NCBI GenBank assembly: GCA_963556145.1
Contig: OY744471.1
Coordinates: 1,357,590-1,421,589 of the forward strand
Length of the DNA: 64,000 nucleotides
Direction: 5' to 3'
Source of the DNA: Hygrocybe punicea
Lineage: Eukaryota > Basidiomycota > Agaricomycetes > Agaricales > Hygrophoraceae
In this document: in pieces, positions 11,441 through 22,454 of the stretch
Layout of the letters: the number at the start of each line of letters is the position of its first letter
Position numbering within the stretch: the stretch's first letter is position 1
Translations under genes and position numbers: made by a program
Notes under the pieces: generated by a model
Seen by the model: the letters and a program-made list of their open reading frames with translations, nothing else
What the model was told of the DNA's origin: nothing
The model's database searches: none

Positions 11441-13621
11441 TAGTGTTGCCACGGCTCGGTCCGAAACCGTTAGCCGTTGGAGCCGGACCGATAATTAGCC
11501 GAGCCGAGCCGTTCACTCAGCTACGGTTAAACCTCGGCTTAGCCACGGCTAGCCGTTATTAGCCGTTACCAAATATCCAAATTAGGAAATTTAGGTTTCC
11601 AGCTTGTTCGCTGGCTTCAACATCACTTGGATAACCCCTCTGCTGCCTCCCACACCTCACGAACATGTACAGACACATTTCACGAGGTTTTCAGGTATGT
11701 GCACCTGTCTTTTTTCTTTTTCTTTTTGCGTATCTCCATGTAGCCTACCTATGTACATGTATGTGAAAAAATGGACACCTTCCGAGGCTCCTGTGAAAGG
11801 GCAGGTGGCCTGAACACCCTGTGAATGCCGCGCACACGTCAATTGACGGGCCAGGGCAGCAGGGAGAGGGGCAGACTCGTCCTCAGTCCGTCGTCATTGG
11901 TGTCGCCGGCTGTCGTCGTTATGGTCCTCGTGTTCACCTCGCGAATGCCGTGCACGCGTCAATTGACACGGCTGTACCCATTCGCGAGGTGGTGGTTGGC
12001 TCGGAGAGGCAGTGGGGCAGGGCTACGGGGAGAGGAGTGGGGACTTCTTGTCTTCGTTCCCCCTCACTGTTGCCCTTGCCCAATCCACCCTGGGTTGCTG
12101 CTGTTTCCCGTTGACGTCGATGTCGCCGTCATTGTCGCCCACTCGGTCATAGCCTTGGTTGCTGTTAGTACAAGTCGGATGGTGATGGACTGGGCACTCA
12201 CCTGTCGTCGCGCTGGATCTCACCAGGGTGCATGGGCAGCACAGGTGCACCACCAACGCACAAGAACGGCACGTAGAGTTTCAAAATGAGCTGGTGACAG
12301 CTCACAGCGCTGCGCCACGAGTATCATCGTCGTCATGTTCGTTGTCGTCATGATAGCAGTTGTCGGTGTCGGTGTCGTCGTCCAAGGCGGCATCACGTCT
12401 TCGCTGGCATCCTCCACTGCGTGCGCATTCATGCTGAGCCTCCACTCCTCCGGCAGACCAGCCATGCCTACACCTCCACCTCGATCCCCACTGCCTGGTC
12501 AATGGTATACCCGAGCTCGTTCGCATTAGTGCGCCGTTTCACCCTTCGGACTAGTTGGGTGAGTCTATCCACGAAGGCGACATGCAAAAAAAAAATCAAC
12601 AAAGGAACAAAGGGAATAGAAGGGCTGGAAAAGAAAAAAAAGAAGAGGCGAACGTAAATTGCGTAACAAAAGGCAAACGCCGGAGGAAGTAAAACAGAGA
12701 GAAGCAAGAAGACCAGAAAGATAGAACACGCACTAACAATTTTGCTAACCTGTACATGCAATATACACGCGACCCGATAATCCAGATCCAACGGTGCACT
12801 GGCCTCATGGACGGACAACGCCTGAGCGGACAACGCATACAAAATACGCAGGGGACGACTCTTTCTTTATCCAACGTCGCCGCCGGCCCCGCCGCTGTCA
12901 TGATGTTGGCCGTGACTGTGGTTGTGACCGATCAGCGCCGTAGGGCGAACGCAGCAGCCGTAGCGGCAAAGAAGCTGATGGTGGTGGTGGTGGTGGTGCC
13001 TGAACTTGCGAGCCCGAGTTCGAGGTCCCAGTTGTAGGGTGTTGGGATGCGGCCGTGTTGTCATCGTGCGTAGCTAGACAGATCTTCGTTAGTAAAAGTA
13101 AAGGAAAAAAAACTTACCAATGGGTGCACGACGTCTGGGACTGGCACGCGTCGCTTGTCGTCGCTGGCACTGCTGTTGCCGTCGTTGCCGCTGTTGCCGT
13201 TGCCGTGGTCATTGGTTGTTGCTGCTGCTGTCCGGGCTGCTGTTGCCTCGAGATCATTGTGCTGTAATCAGAAATAAGTTGGTAGTAAAAAAAAAACAAT
13301 GATTCAAACAAAGACATAACGCCCGCTGCTTCCGTTGCCGCTTCATTCCTCGCCCCCCTGCTGGTCGCCGTTGGGGTGCTGTGGCCTTTGTTCGGGGTCG
13401 GCCGGCGTTGTCGCGAGCTGGTGTGGCCGTGGCTGTTGGCGTCAGGCATGGTGGTGGTGAGATTCGACCTTGACAGGCAGTCTGCTATTAATTTCCTTTT
13501 TTGGATGGCTAGCCGCGGTTTAGCCGTTGCCACAACGGTCCGGTCCGGCTAACAACCCATATATGGGTTAGCCGTTGTTAGCCGTAGCCGAGCCGAGCCG
13601 GACCGAGCCGTGGCAACACTA
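11441..13621 (-). mobile_element. hAT-type non-autonomous element C, TSD TCACAGAT
   Basis: The termini TAGTGTTGCCACGGCTCGG and CCGAGCCGTGGCAACACTA are inverted repeats, with an exact 8-bp duplication outside. Subterminal arrays are built from GCCGTTAGCCG-type units (11450-11570 and 13500-13610). This unit differs from those of elements B and D. The interior holds GTTGCC/CGTCGTTG-rich DNA and minus-strand intron-like segments at 13117-13074 (GTAAGT, TTACTAAC, CTAG) and 13320-13262 (GTTATG, TTACTACCAAC, TTACAG). A nested palindrome lies at 11935-11991. No transposase domain was found. Strand refers to the spliced interior. Confidence 0.85.
11935..11991. repeat. Nested palindrome shared with hAT D
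   Basis: The outer arms CACCTCGCGAATG (11935-11947) and CATTCGCGAGGTG (11979-11991) are a perfect 13-bp inverted repeat. The centre holds the perfect palindrome GTCAATTGAC (11958-11967). A partial copy with the same centre is at 11836-11848. Element D has the same architecture at 22403-22454. Confidence 0.7.
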
Positions 13622-14006
13622 TCACAGATGACCCAACTTGAACGCATAAACCGAAGCGCTTGAAGACTCTTCGAATCGAATCTCTATCCCCTTCAGTGAC
13701 GCTTCCATTCATGTCTTCAACATACCAGTTCTTTGACTTGGTCGGAGCTCCTTCTCCCTAGGTTCAGACATCACTTCGCTTTTACAAACGCAGCCCTATT
13801 CCAATATTTTGCCTTTCGAAATTCCTCTCGTCGTCGAGTTGTCGAAAAGGGACTGGCTTTGACATCAAAAAGGATAAAGATCATTGAATCATGTTTCAAG
13901 TTCGTAATTTCCATTTCGCCTTGTAATTGGCATTGATTCCTAATCTCATCTCATTCCGCTAACCTATCTCATGTCATCAGTAGACTCTCGTTTGCACCTG
14001 AATTGT

Positions 14007-14013
14007 TATAAAG
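14007..14013 (+). promoter_or_regulatory. TATA box of small secreted-protein gene
   Basis: TATAAAG lies 93 bp upstream of the ATG at 14106, followed by a C/T-rich leader. The preceding 13630-14000 holds no recognisable gene. Confidence 0.45.
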
Positions 14014-14105
14014 CATCCTCACAACTCTCTGGAATTCCCCAGAGCTGGTCTCTCACGACACATTCACGACAACCTCACGAAACCCTCCCTCTTTCGATCT
14101 GAACC

Positions 14106-14914
14106 ATGCATGTCACTTCACTCTTCACTGTCCTCACCGTTGCCTTGACCTCTGTGACACTCGCAGTCTCTGCGCCCCTCGAGGTAAGCAACCCTTCATT
14201 CCACTGTCAGAATCCTGTCAGACTGATCTTCACACCCATGCCGTGCAGGTTAGAGATTTAGATGCAAACCAGATCGTCAACTTGTTGCAAAGGAGGTGCG
14301 TCCCTTCAACGTCTAGACCTACCCACATGTGCTGACAGTCCGACATATACATAGCGACGACAGCATCTCGCTCTTGACGAAGCGGTCAATCTTGTTTGAG
14401 CTCGATGTAAGTAGCACGTCTTTTTGATATAAAACTTGGAACTCAATCCCGCTTCCTCGCTCCTACTCCCCACTGTTTATTTCCAGAGGAGAGCAGATTC
14501 TCAGGTAAATTCACTACAAACTCAACATTTTCCCCTCTCATGTTTTCCTTGCAGGCTGGATCAGAATTGCCTTCCTCCCATGCCGGAAGCCCAGCCAGTG
14601 GCGACAAAACAAGGCCGCCTACAAGGCCCTAGCAACCTCCCTCCCGTGCCGGAAGCCCGGTTGTTACAGACAACAGCGACAACGAAACACAACGGCCTAG
14701 AAGGCTCAAGAAGTCGTCAACCATTACTGTGTCTCGAACAAGGATAAGGCCGCTACAACGGGCTAACTCCCACAGCAGCTTGGTTACTAGTGACACCGAG
14801 CCTGTTTATCCCTTCGAAGTTAAGATCGGCGATGACAACACCCTCCCTGCCCTTTCGCCAAAGCATTTTGTGCTAAGTCCAAATGACGACCCGGATAATA
14901 GTGGTGAGAAGTAA
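14106..14914 (+). CDS. Small secreted protein, short exons, in-frame stop in last exon
   Basis: The start ATG at 14106 opens a 26-codon first exon that is a clear signal peptide: hydrophobic core, then VSAPLE. Exons: 14106-14183, 14249-14295 (47 nt), 14355-14406 (52 nt), 14487-14504 (18 nt, RRADSQ) and 14555 onward, all with GT-AG introns in consistent phase. The last exon meets TAG at 14630-14632, giving 90 residues. The same frame then stays open to TAA at 14912-14914 and continues with the same composition. It even repeats a PS(H/R)AGSP motif on both sides of the stop. This suggests a recent nonsense mutation or readthrough. KR and RR dibasic sites could be processing sites. No family was recognised. 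Confidence 0.6.
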
Positions 14915-15048
14915 TCTGTCGCATTTGGACGTGTGCTAGAGGGCCATTGCTTTGCTTGGCACATCAGTAGATTTACATATGCTTACAGCGGTTTTTAAAA
15001 TGATGTGGAATCCCGACTTGCAACAAAAGGTTTATTTGGTTCAGACCA

Positions 15049-15897
15049 CACAGGGTGCGCAGTAGCATACCATGTCACACAGTATCTTGAAAGTACTTGA
15101 CAAGTATACTAAATATCATTACCATAACATTCAACATGGTATTGTAACAGTATTCAGACATAAACTACAATACTTGTGCTCAAATTCATCTGAAGGTATG
15201 AAGGCAAATGAGACTTATACCTTTTCAATAACATCAAGCCTTTTGTTTCACTACTTTTACTGTATCTACAGCAAAGTACCGTATAGTTTGGATAGAATAC
15301 TTGCAGCCTAAGATGAATAAAAGTATTAAACTAGTAAGGAAGTTGTGCCACTTTCACTACTAGGATACCTTTTGAATCCTTTCAAGATACAGTGTGAAAT
15401 AGTATAGTACTGTTGCCATATTGTAGATTTAAGATACTGTGTCAATACTTTTAAGATACTCTTTCAGTACTTTTATTATAATCAAAGTATCCTAAAAGTA
15501 TTGACACAGTATCTTAAATCCACAATATGGCAATAGTACTATACTATTTCACACTGTATCTTGAAAGGATTCAAAAGGTATCCTAGTAGTGAAAGTGGCA
15601 CAACTTCCTTACTAGTTTAATACTTTTATTCATCTTAGGCTGCAAGTATTCTATCCAAACTATACGGTACTTTGCTGTAGATACAGTAAAAGTAGTGAAA
15701 CAAAAGGCTTGATGTTATTGAAAAGGTATAAGTCTCATTTGCCTTCATACCTTCAGATGAATTTGAGCACAAGTATTGTAGTTTATGTCTGAATACTGTT
15801 ACAATACCATGTTGAATGTTACGGTAATGATATTTAGTATACTTGTCAAGTACTTTCAAGATACTGTGTGACATGGTATGCTACTGTGCACCCTGTG
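15049..15897. mobile_element. 849-bp near-perfect palindrome, CACTA-like foldback element
   Basis: The sequence is its own reverse complement around position 15473, with arms of about 425 bp and very few mismatches. The ends read CACAGGGTGC and GCACCCTGTG. The trinucleotide CCA flanks both sides (15046-15048 and 15898-15900), which would fit the 3-bp duplication of CACTA-type elements. The mirrored 79-codon frames on the two strands are a by-product of symmetry and probably not coding. Transcription through it would give a very long hairpin RNA. Confidence 0.75.
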
Positions 15898-17970
15898 CCA
15901 GCGGCTCGTTACTAATAGATAGCGATTCTGATACTGAGTTTGAAAAAATAGCTTACATAAGCTTCCTTTCCGAGCCAAAACAACAGATTCTCATGAAAAA
16001 TAATCTGTAGCTCTCTCAGAAGTGATCCCAAAAATATGGTGCTTAAAGGGTGCAATGACAGTGTTGATTAAATGCATTGGTACTTTTCAAATTCTCATAA
16101 ATGCAAGGGATGTTAAATAATACAATATTTTGTCCAATCATTAAACATGAAGACTGTTTATGCAGGCATAAGGCCACAGGGAAGAACATACCATTATTGC
16201 ATTGGGAGAGCTAACAGGTTAAGTTTGAATAGGAAAGGAAGACACCAGGAAATTTGCATAGTGTATCACAAAAATATAACTTCTTTTCGTCCACTTTCTC
16301 ACTAGATTATTTAATTTCTCTTTAGATACATTTGAGAATATTCTGGAAAAATTCTGAGAATAAGATGGCTTTGGGAGGTATTTTCTCCAATTTTCTTTAG
16401 TTATAGCATGGGATATTTATTTGGAAACACTACAACATGCCCTGCAGGGCAGATTTTTTTTGATTCCACTCTCCCAGCTTTCTGTAAATGCTTGCTACTG
16501 TAAACAGTCTCTAGTCAATCCCTGACAAATAAACACCTAGACACATTAAATATAACTTATGTTGTTTGTGTTGATATGTTTATTTCTTTCCAGTCAAAAA
16601 TATTATTAATTTTTTATTCTATTGTCCACTGATACCGGTATCAGACCACTCCAGCCAGCATTACGAGCTATTAGTCCATTTCTGTACCTACAAGTACACT
16701 GCTTCAATTGAATATATCGTCTTCATTATCCTCATCATAGATAACATCAAAGCCAAGAGGCACCTTCACCATCTCCGAGCAGGTGTCACAGTAGTAGTAG
16801 GTCTCATAAGCTGGGGTACTTGTTTAGTGGGCCAGTGCTGCGCATGGCATGAACGAGTTCTTTTTTTCCCCTCTCTACTTCCATGACGACATAAACAATT
16901 GTATAAAGCATGTTACATATGGTATAAGATATATATCATATGTTGTATACTGCCAATTGTTCTAATAAGCCCATCTTTCACCTCAGCAACATGAAAAGTA
17001 GAAAAACTAAACTACATAGAGTGTCTTGAGTGTTCATCAACCTCCTCTATTACTGTCATGTCTTCTGTGCTGTATCATTATATAATATGCTCAGCCATAA
17101 AAGAAATGTTGAGGAAGCAATAGGTCAACTGTCAAATACAACTGTCTCCTAAACATTATGATAATAATTGACTTCCCTTCTCCAGGACCTTGTATGCTGT
17201 GCAACAGATGATAACATGAAGACAGCTGTGCTTGGTGATTGGGCTAATGTTACATATGGCATGAACAAAGTCTTTCTTCTTTTATTGAACTTTTGTTTGT
17301 ATGATTATTATGAACATCGTAATTTTGCTTGAAATATATAATTAGCATATAAGATAATGTATATATACGGCAATGTCACATTGAATTTTATGTTTTAAGT
17401 AAAAATATCAGTATATTATCTGAGTTAAGCTCATTTCTGCTTATATGGCTGATATTTCCATATATAGTAATAGTGGTCACATGTGACTATGACTCCTGTG
17501 ATCAGCTCAAAATTTAGCATATATCATGTAAAATTACCTTATATAGTTAGACTGGTCACATGTGACTGTCACCATTGCGATCAGTAAAAAATTTGCTATA
17601 TAATATCAGAAATTGCCTTATATGGTTAGATTGGTCACATGTGACCATCACACCTTGCCCGAAATGGTTATATTAGTCAGCAGTTCAATTTTCAGCTGAT
17701 TCCGATAAGAATTGAAGTCAGTACGAATATTTTGAATATAATTTGAAGGTAATGTGTCTTTTCTGAGGCAACCCATATTTGGATGCTTATGTAAGCTTGT
17801 CCACACATGGCCCCAACATGGTGTTATTTTCTGGTATCAGAAGTAGAATCATATCTCTTGCCCAAAAAATTTTTGTCTATAGGCGATCAACTTTATTAAT
17901 TAATTAATCAATTAATTAATTAATTACGAATCCTCACTGAACCAGGTCTGATAAAGAACAAGTCTTTTAA
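15898..17970. other. AT-rich region without recognisable genes
   Basis: No long open frame or spliced gene is apparent. It contains the 79-bp repeat triplet at 17460-17660 and a TTAA-rich simple repeat at 17893-17925. It looks like old repeat DNA. Confidence 0.5.
17476..17645. repeat. Three 79-bp-spaced copies of GTCACATGTGAC
   Basis: The perfect 12-bp palindrome starts at 17476, 17555 and 17634, exactly 79 bp apart, within diverged tandem units that include TATATGGTTAGA and GCGATCAG-like sequences. The core CACATGTG is an E-box-like bHLH site. Confidence 0.7.
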
Positions 17971-17974
17971 TAAA

Positions 17975-19455
17975 TTAAAAGAACTCGTAATGTGCAGACC
18001 CCTCTCTACTGAGCATCCCAGGGCCAAAGAATGTCATCGCACCACCCTCTGTAAAATGTCTCCCATATTGGATTTTCTTGCTAAAGGATCTGGCCTGGTC
18101 AATTGTATCGCTGCATTTGCACTTTGCATCTGGCCCATTCCACCATTTCTGGCTGCCACTCTTAAGGTGAATAATATTTCCAGTGCTGAGGCTGATGTCT
18201 GCAAGTTCCTCATTGCTGACCAGATGAAGAATATCAGGGCCTAAACCCTTCATTTCCATGGGGTGCTCATACTGGCAAGCATTTGGGACACTGAGATTCT
18301 TTTTGGCATAGGCAAGGAAGCAGCAAAGCATGGATGGTGTTGGGATCGGAGGAGAACCAGTGGTGAGTGCTTTGTCTGCTTTGTCTGGTTGGGTGGGTGT
18401 TACAGGAGTGGCTGGCTTTGCAGCATTGTTTCCAAGGAGGACTAACACAACAGCTGACAAGTGTGCAACATCAGTCCCTCCTTGGGAAGCTGGTCCTGGG
18501 GTGTTGCCTGCAGCATGTTGAGGTTGCAACACTGCCTGACGTTTCGCTGCATCAAACACTTCTGTATTGGGTGGCTCTTTCACAGTGGCTTGACCCTCAT
18601 AGCAGGTGTGAGACCACTCTTTCATCATTAGAGGTGTGAGTGGCAATGCCGTACCATTGGAGGTAACAAATGTGTATCCGGTGATGGACTCATTGGCATA
18701 CTTATTCTCTAGCAAACCACGGAATCTTGCAAGCTCTCGTTCAAGCTTGGTAAGTGAATTGATATCATTGAGACCCTGCGAGCCATATTGAGACATAAAC
18801 ATTCCCCAAGCCAACTTGTGTAGTAACCCACCTCCTCCTTGGGAGGTCCATCATCCTCATCATCACTTTCTTGATTACTGTGCTGCCCAGATCAAGGTAA
18901 GTCTCTTGTATTACTACCTAAGCTATTTACTCACCTTATGCCATGTTTTTTGGATGTTGACCATATCCACATACACTGTTATCTTCTTTACGCTTTTGGC
19001 ACATATGCCTATTACAAGTTCCTTGTAATCACCAAAATTATCAACATCAAGAGCATCTGCTTTGCTGTGAATGAAGGTAAGCTTTATGTATGAGTGTAAA
19101 AAAGGATCACGAATGCTTTAGATGGGGGGCACAAAACCTTGAATGGATAGTGCTTCTTCCCAGTAATATTGTACTTTTCTTCTCCATGCTTGCTGAGGAT
19201 GGCATTGAGAAACGCCAAGTAGTTCTCCAGAGTTGGAGAAATGCTGAATGTAAATTCTTTCATCTTCATGTCCTTCTTTTCCTTGGGCTTTGCCTTGGAC
19301 CCTGGCTGGGCTGCAATGACAGTGTGGAGTGTGAGCTGGGCTGATACAGTAATACTATGGGGGGGGTGCTCAGGAGTAGCTGTTTCAGTAGACATCGTAG
19401 GAGTAAAGAAATTTTTTGGAATTTCAAGGTTATATAGCACTGGCTTTTTGCACAC
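17975..19455 (-). pseudogene. Hypothetical repeat-associated protein gene, probably broken
   Basis: The minus strand opens at about 19396 (MSTETATPEHPPHS...) with a Lys-rich linker followed by KEFTFSISPTLENYLAFLNA. A second exon around 19058-18940 reads ALDVDNFGDYKELV and ITVYVDMVN. A 279-codon open part runs from 18814 to 17975 (WSHTC, SGSQKWWNGPD, then GRHFTEGGAMTFFGPG). Intron borders are visible near 19060 (CATTCACAG) and 18940 (GTGAGT), but the join into the last block is not in frame. No function is known to me. It is directly adjacent to the mariner remnant. Confidence 0.4.
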
Positions 19456-19478
19456 AGGAATGGACAGTGTATTCTATA

Positions 19479-19605
19479 CTACATAACCAGATGCTTTGAA
19501 AAAGCCCCAGGCTTTCTCAGGAGTGATATTGTGGCAGGCTTCATCAATAACACATAAACTCTCATCATTTGAATGGCATCGCAAATATGCCTTGATTGCT
19601 GAAAA
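19479..19605 (-). pseudogene. Tc1/mariner transposase, C-terminal fragment
   Basis: The minus-strand reading ends ...EKAWGFFKASGYVV-like with a stop at 19479. It continues the protein fragment found at 22648-23339. The 3042-bp hAT element D separates the two pieces and duplicated the 8 bp GCTGAAAA at the junction. Confidence 0.7.
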
Positions 19606-19752
19606 TAGTGTTGCCGTAGTTCGGTTCCGAACCTAGCCGAACCCGGTTCAAACCCCGAACCGAACCCTAAGTTTGGTCTAAGTTCAGCCAAGTGCTGAAC
19701 CGGACCGCGGGTTCAGTTCCGGGTTTCGAGGCCTGCCGGATTTCCTGAACGG

Positions 19753-21602
19753 TGGAGTAGTGGGACCTGGCAGTCACGTGACTGGGTTCCCACGGTTGAC
19801 CTAGTTAGTAGCCTTCCTGATGTAGTAGAGAGACCCATTCCTATCCTATCCAGTCGACTTCCACCTCGAGTCCTGCATGAGCCCCCGGAGAGGTACCTCG
19901 GTACCTCTCCATCGTGGTGATGAGAGTGTCTTCGACTCACTGATGCCTTTCTTTTTTGGGATTTTCTCCTCTTTTGCCTTTCTTTGCTGGATTTTCTCGC
20001 GAGACGATTCTTGACGGCCTCACCACCCACTGCCGCGCAGCCACGCATCTTCTCTTCATTCACGGCCGTACAACACCCAGTTACCCCGGTGCACATGTCC
20101 AACCCAATAGGGCCCCGCGTTGCCCCGCGTTGATCCAAAAACACGCCGGCGACCCTTCTCAGCACCCAAGCGACAGGCCACGTCAACTTTTTTCGACCCC
20201 CCGTTATTCATCGTTTTCACGCCCAAGACCACCCCCCAACGCCTTGGTTCGATGCTCTATGGCCCCACCCCGCTGCCCATCACTTGAAAACACCGCCGCG
20301 ACTCCGTTTGCACCCCCAACGCCCACCCGCGTCGTGCCACGTCATCGCCCTTGGACCCCCGTTTTTCGTGAACCCTGGCCCCACGCGTATCCATCCAAGC
20401 CCCAAGATCCACGCTCGACGACCCAATGCCCCGTTCACGCCCAAACGAACCCCCCGTTGCAGCCCACGTCGGATATCCCGCGTACCGCCATATCATAGCC
20501 TTTCAACCCCCGTTTCTTCGTGTACACCAGCCCAACCCACACTCATTCGACCTTTCCGCACCCCTGTTCCACCGGCCAGAACCCCCCATTCCCCTCCATC
20601 GCGCCAAACGAGCCCCTGCCGTCGTTTTCAGACACCCGGGCCACCCGCCACGTCACCATCGCGCGGCCCCGTTCTGCCAACATACCCAGCCCCGGACCGA
20701 CTCACGAAGCTCGCGGCCCACCCGTTCACCATCCCGGAGCACCCCACCCCTCCAATACCGCGAGTGGACTGTGCCCGCCGTTCCCAGACCCCCACCGCGT
20801 TCCGCCACGTCACCACCCCCCGGCCGGTTTCTTGCACCATGCCCGGCCCCGCGAGCCCTCGTTCAGCTCCCCGTGGCCCCGTTCTCGACCGTGGTGACTA
20901 CCAAGGACAACCCAACGGCACCATGTACCCCATGCCGACCCAACGAACCGCCGCGATCCCTTCGCGTGATACGCCTACCCCCTTCGCGTCGAGATACTAT
21001 GCCCTCTCTCGTCCCCGTTCCCCCCCACCTCTGGATGTTGATTAAAGTCTACCTACGAGCCGTCACTACACTTGTTCATACACCTGTTCACCTAGTTCCA
21101 CCAACACCGTTACGTTTTCGATCACCAGAACTTGCACGCTGCACTGAGTACTTGCCAGAGCAATTCGAGCGATTTTGGATCTTGCGTCGTAAGCCCTAAC
21201 CCTCGTGAGGAAGGCATTCGGAGAGTTTGAGTTTGAGAGAGGAGTTCTATAGAGTCTGGTCATCTACCGCCCCCTGCGCGAGGACGACTTCCCGCTTCAC
21301 GATATAAGGCCCTGGCCTTGAGTCAAGGCTTTCTGAGGGACTGGGAGTTGTGGCTTTAGAGTTTTTTGGTCAGTTTCGTTCGTTTTGTGTTCTTTTCTGT
21401 AGCAGTTGGCGACAAGGGCGTCGCCATGAGGAAAAGGGGCACTTGGAGTAGTGGGACCTGGCAGTCACGTGACTGGGTTCCCACGGTTGACCTAGTTAGT
21501 AGCCTTCCTGATGTAGTAGAGAGACCCATTCCTATCCTATCCAGTCGACTTCCACCTCGAGTCCTGCGTGAGCCCCCGGAGAGGTACCTCGGTACCTCTC
21601 CA
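19753..21602 (+). mobile_element. Miniature LTR element (TRIM/LARD-like) nested in hAT D
   Basis: Direct repeats at 19753-19910 and 21444-21601 (158 bp each) differ at one position. They begin TGGAG and end CTCC, or CTCCA if the next base is counted. The duplication is ACGG, or AACGG if one base is shared. A polypurine tract AGGAAAAGGGG lies at 21429-21439, just before the right LTR. A TGGTGATGAGAG segment just inside the left LTR resembles an initiator-tRNA primer-binding site. Each LTR ends with the hairpin GGAGAGGTACC/GGTACCTCTCC. The 1.53-kb interior is C-rich, with proline/arginine-rich open frames but no gag, RT or integrase motifs, so movement would depend on another element. Confidence 0.75.
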
Positions 21603-21929
21603 ACGGCTCCAAACCGCGTTCAAACCGCGAACGCGGATATTTTTAAGGTATTGATTTCATTTGTTTTTCGTATTTCTTTACTTACTATTTCGTGTTAAAC
21701 GGCATCATGTGACCGGCCGTGACCTTTCACGCAACACAGCAACTTCAACGCGGGTTGAACACAACACAAATTGTGTTGTGTTCAAAGGTAAGTTTCCATT
21801 TTTTTCTTAACTTTACTAATGTTATTTGCGGCAGGCAACTCGACTGCGACCACATCACAACCACATTGGCACAAGATGAATGCCAACGCCAACGCAATGC
21901 CAACGGACGCGGGGCAGCCGCAACACCAC

Positions 21930-22375
21930 CACCACCACCACCACCACCACCACCAGCGGCGGCAACGGCAACGGCAAAGGCAACGGCAACCAGGCAACGA
22001 CAACGGCAACGGCCAGCAGCAGCAGCAACAGCGGAAGCAGCAGCGCCGGCAGCAACGGCAGCAGCAGCAGCAGCAGCGGCAGCGGCAACAGCCAAAGCCA
22101 TCCAACATCACCACCAGCAGCGGCAACAACAACGGCAACCACAACTATGACGGCCAGCAGCAGCAGCAATGCCGGCAGCAGCAGCAACAGCAACAGCAGC
22201 AACGGCGGCAGCAGCAACGGCGGCAGCAGCAACGGCCACGACAGCAGCAGCAGCAGTGGCAGCAGCAACGGCGACGGCAGCAGCAGCAGCGCCGGCAGCA
22301 GCAACGGCGACGGCAGCAGCAGCAGCGCCGGCAGCGGCAGCAACGGCAGCAGTGACAGCGGCGGCAGCAGCAGCG
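21930..22375 (+). repeat. CAG/AGC-rich trinucleotide repeat field inside hAT D
   Basis: About 450 bp of interrupted CAC, CAG, GGC and AAC triplets, open in several frames. Depending on frame it would encode Gln-, Ser/Gly- or Ala/Thr-rich protein. It follows a well-formed intron (21788-21834), so it may be an exon of a low-complexity transcript. The open frames on the opposite strand follow only from composition. Confidence 0.7.
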
Positions 22376-22402
22376 CCGGACGGCTCCCCCGCAGCCCAAC
22401 TA

Positions 22403-22454
22403 CCTCGCGAAGTGTAGCGCCGTATCGATTGATACGTGCCTGCCATTCGCGAGG
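22403..22454. repeat. Nested palindrome shared with hAT C
   Basis: CCTCGCGAA (22403-22411) pairs with TTCGCGAGG (22446-22454). The centre CGTATCGATTGATACG (22421-22436) is itself palindromic. The outer arms match those of element C while the centre differs, so the architecture is conserved. Confidence 0.65.

Noticed and set aside
15072..15874. Two 79-codon frames on opposite strands with almost identical proteins
   Set aside because: They are produced by the symmetry of the palindrome; there is no domain, splice or promoter support.
19956..21199. Pro/Arg-rich open frames inside the miniature LTR element as a gag gene
   Set aside because: Three overlapping frames are open because of C-richness; no zinc knuckle, protease or polymerase motif.
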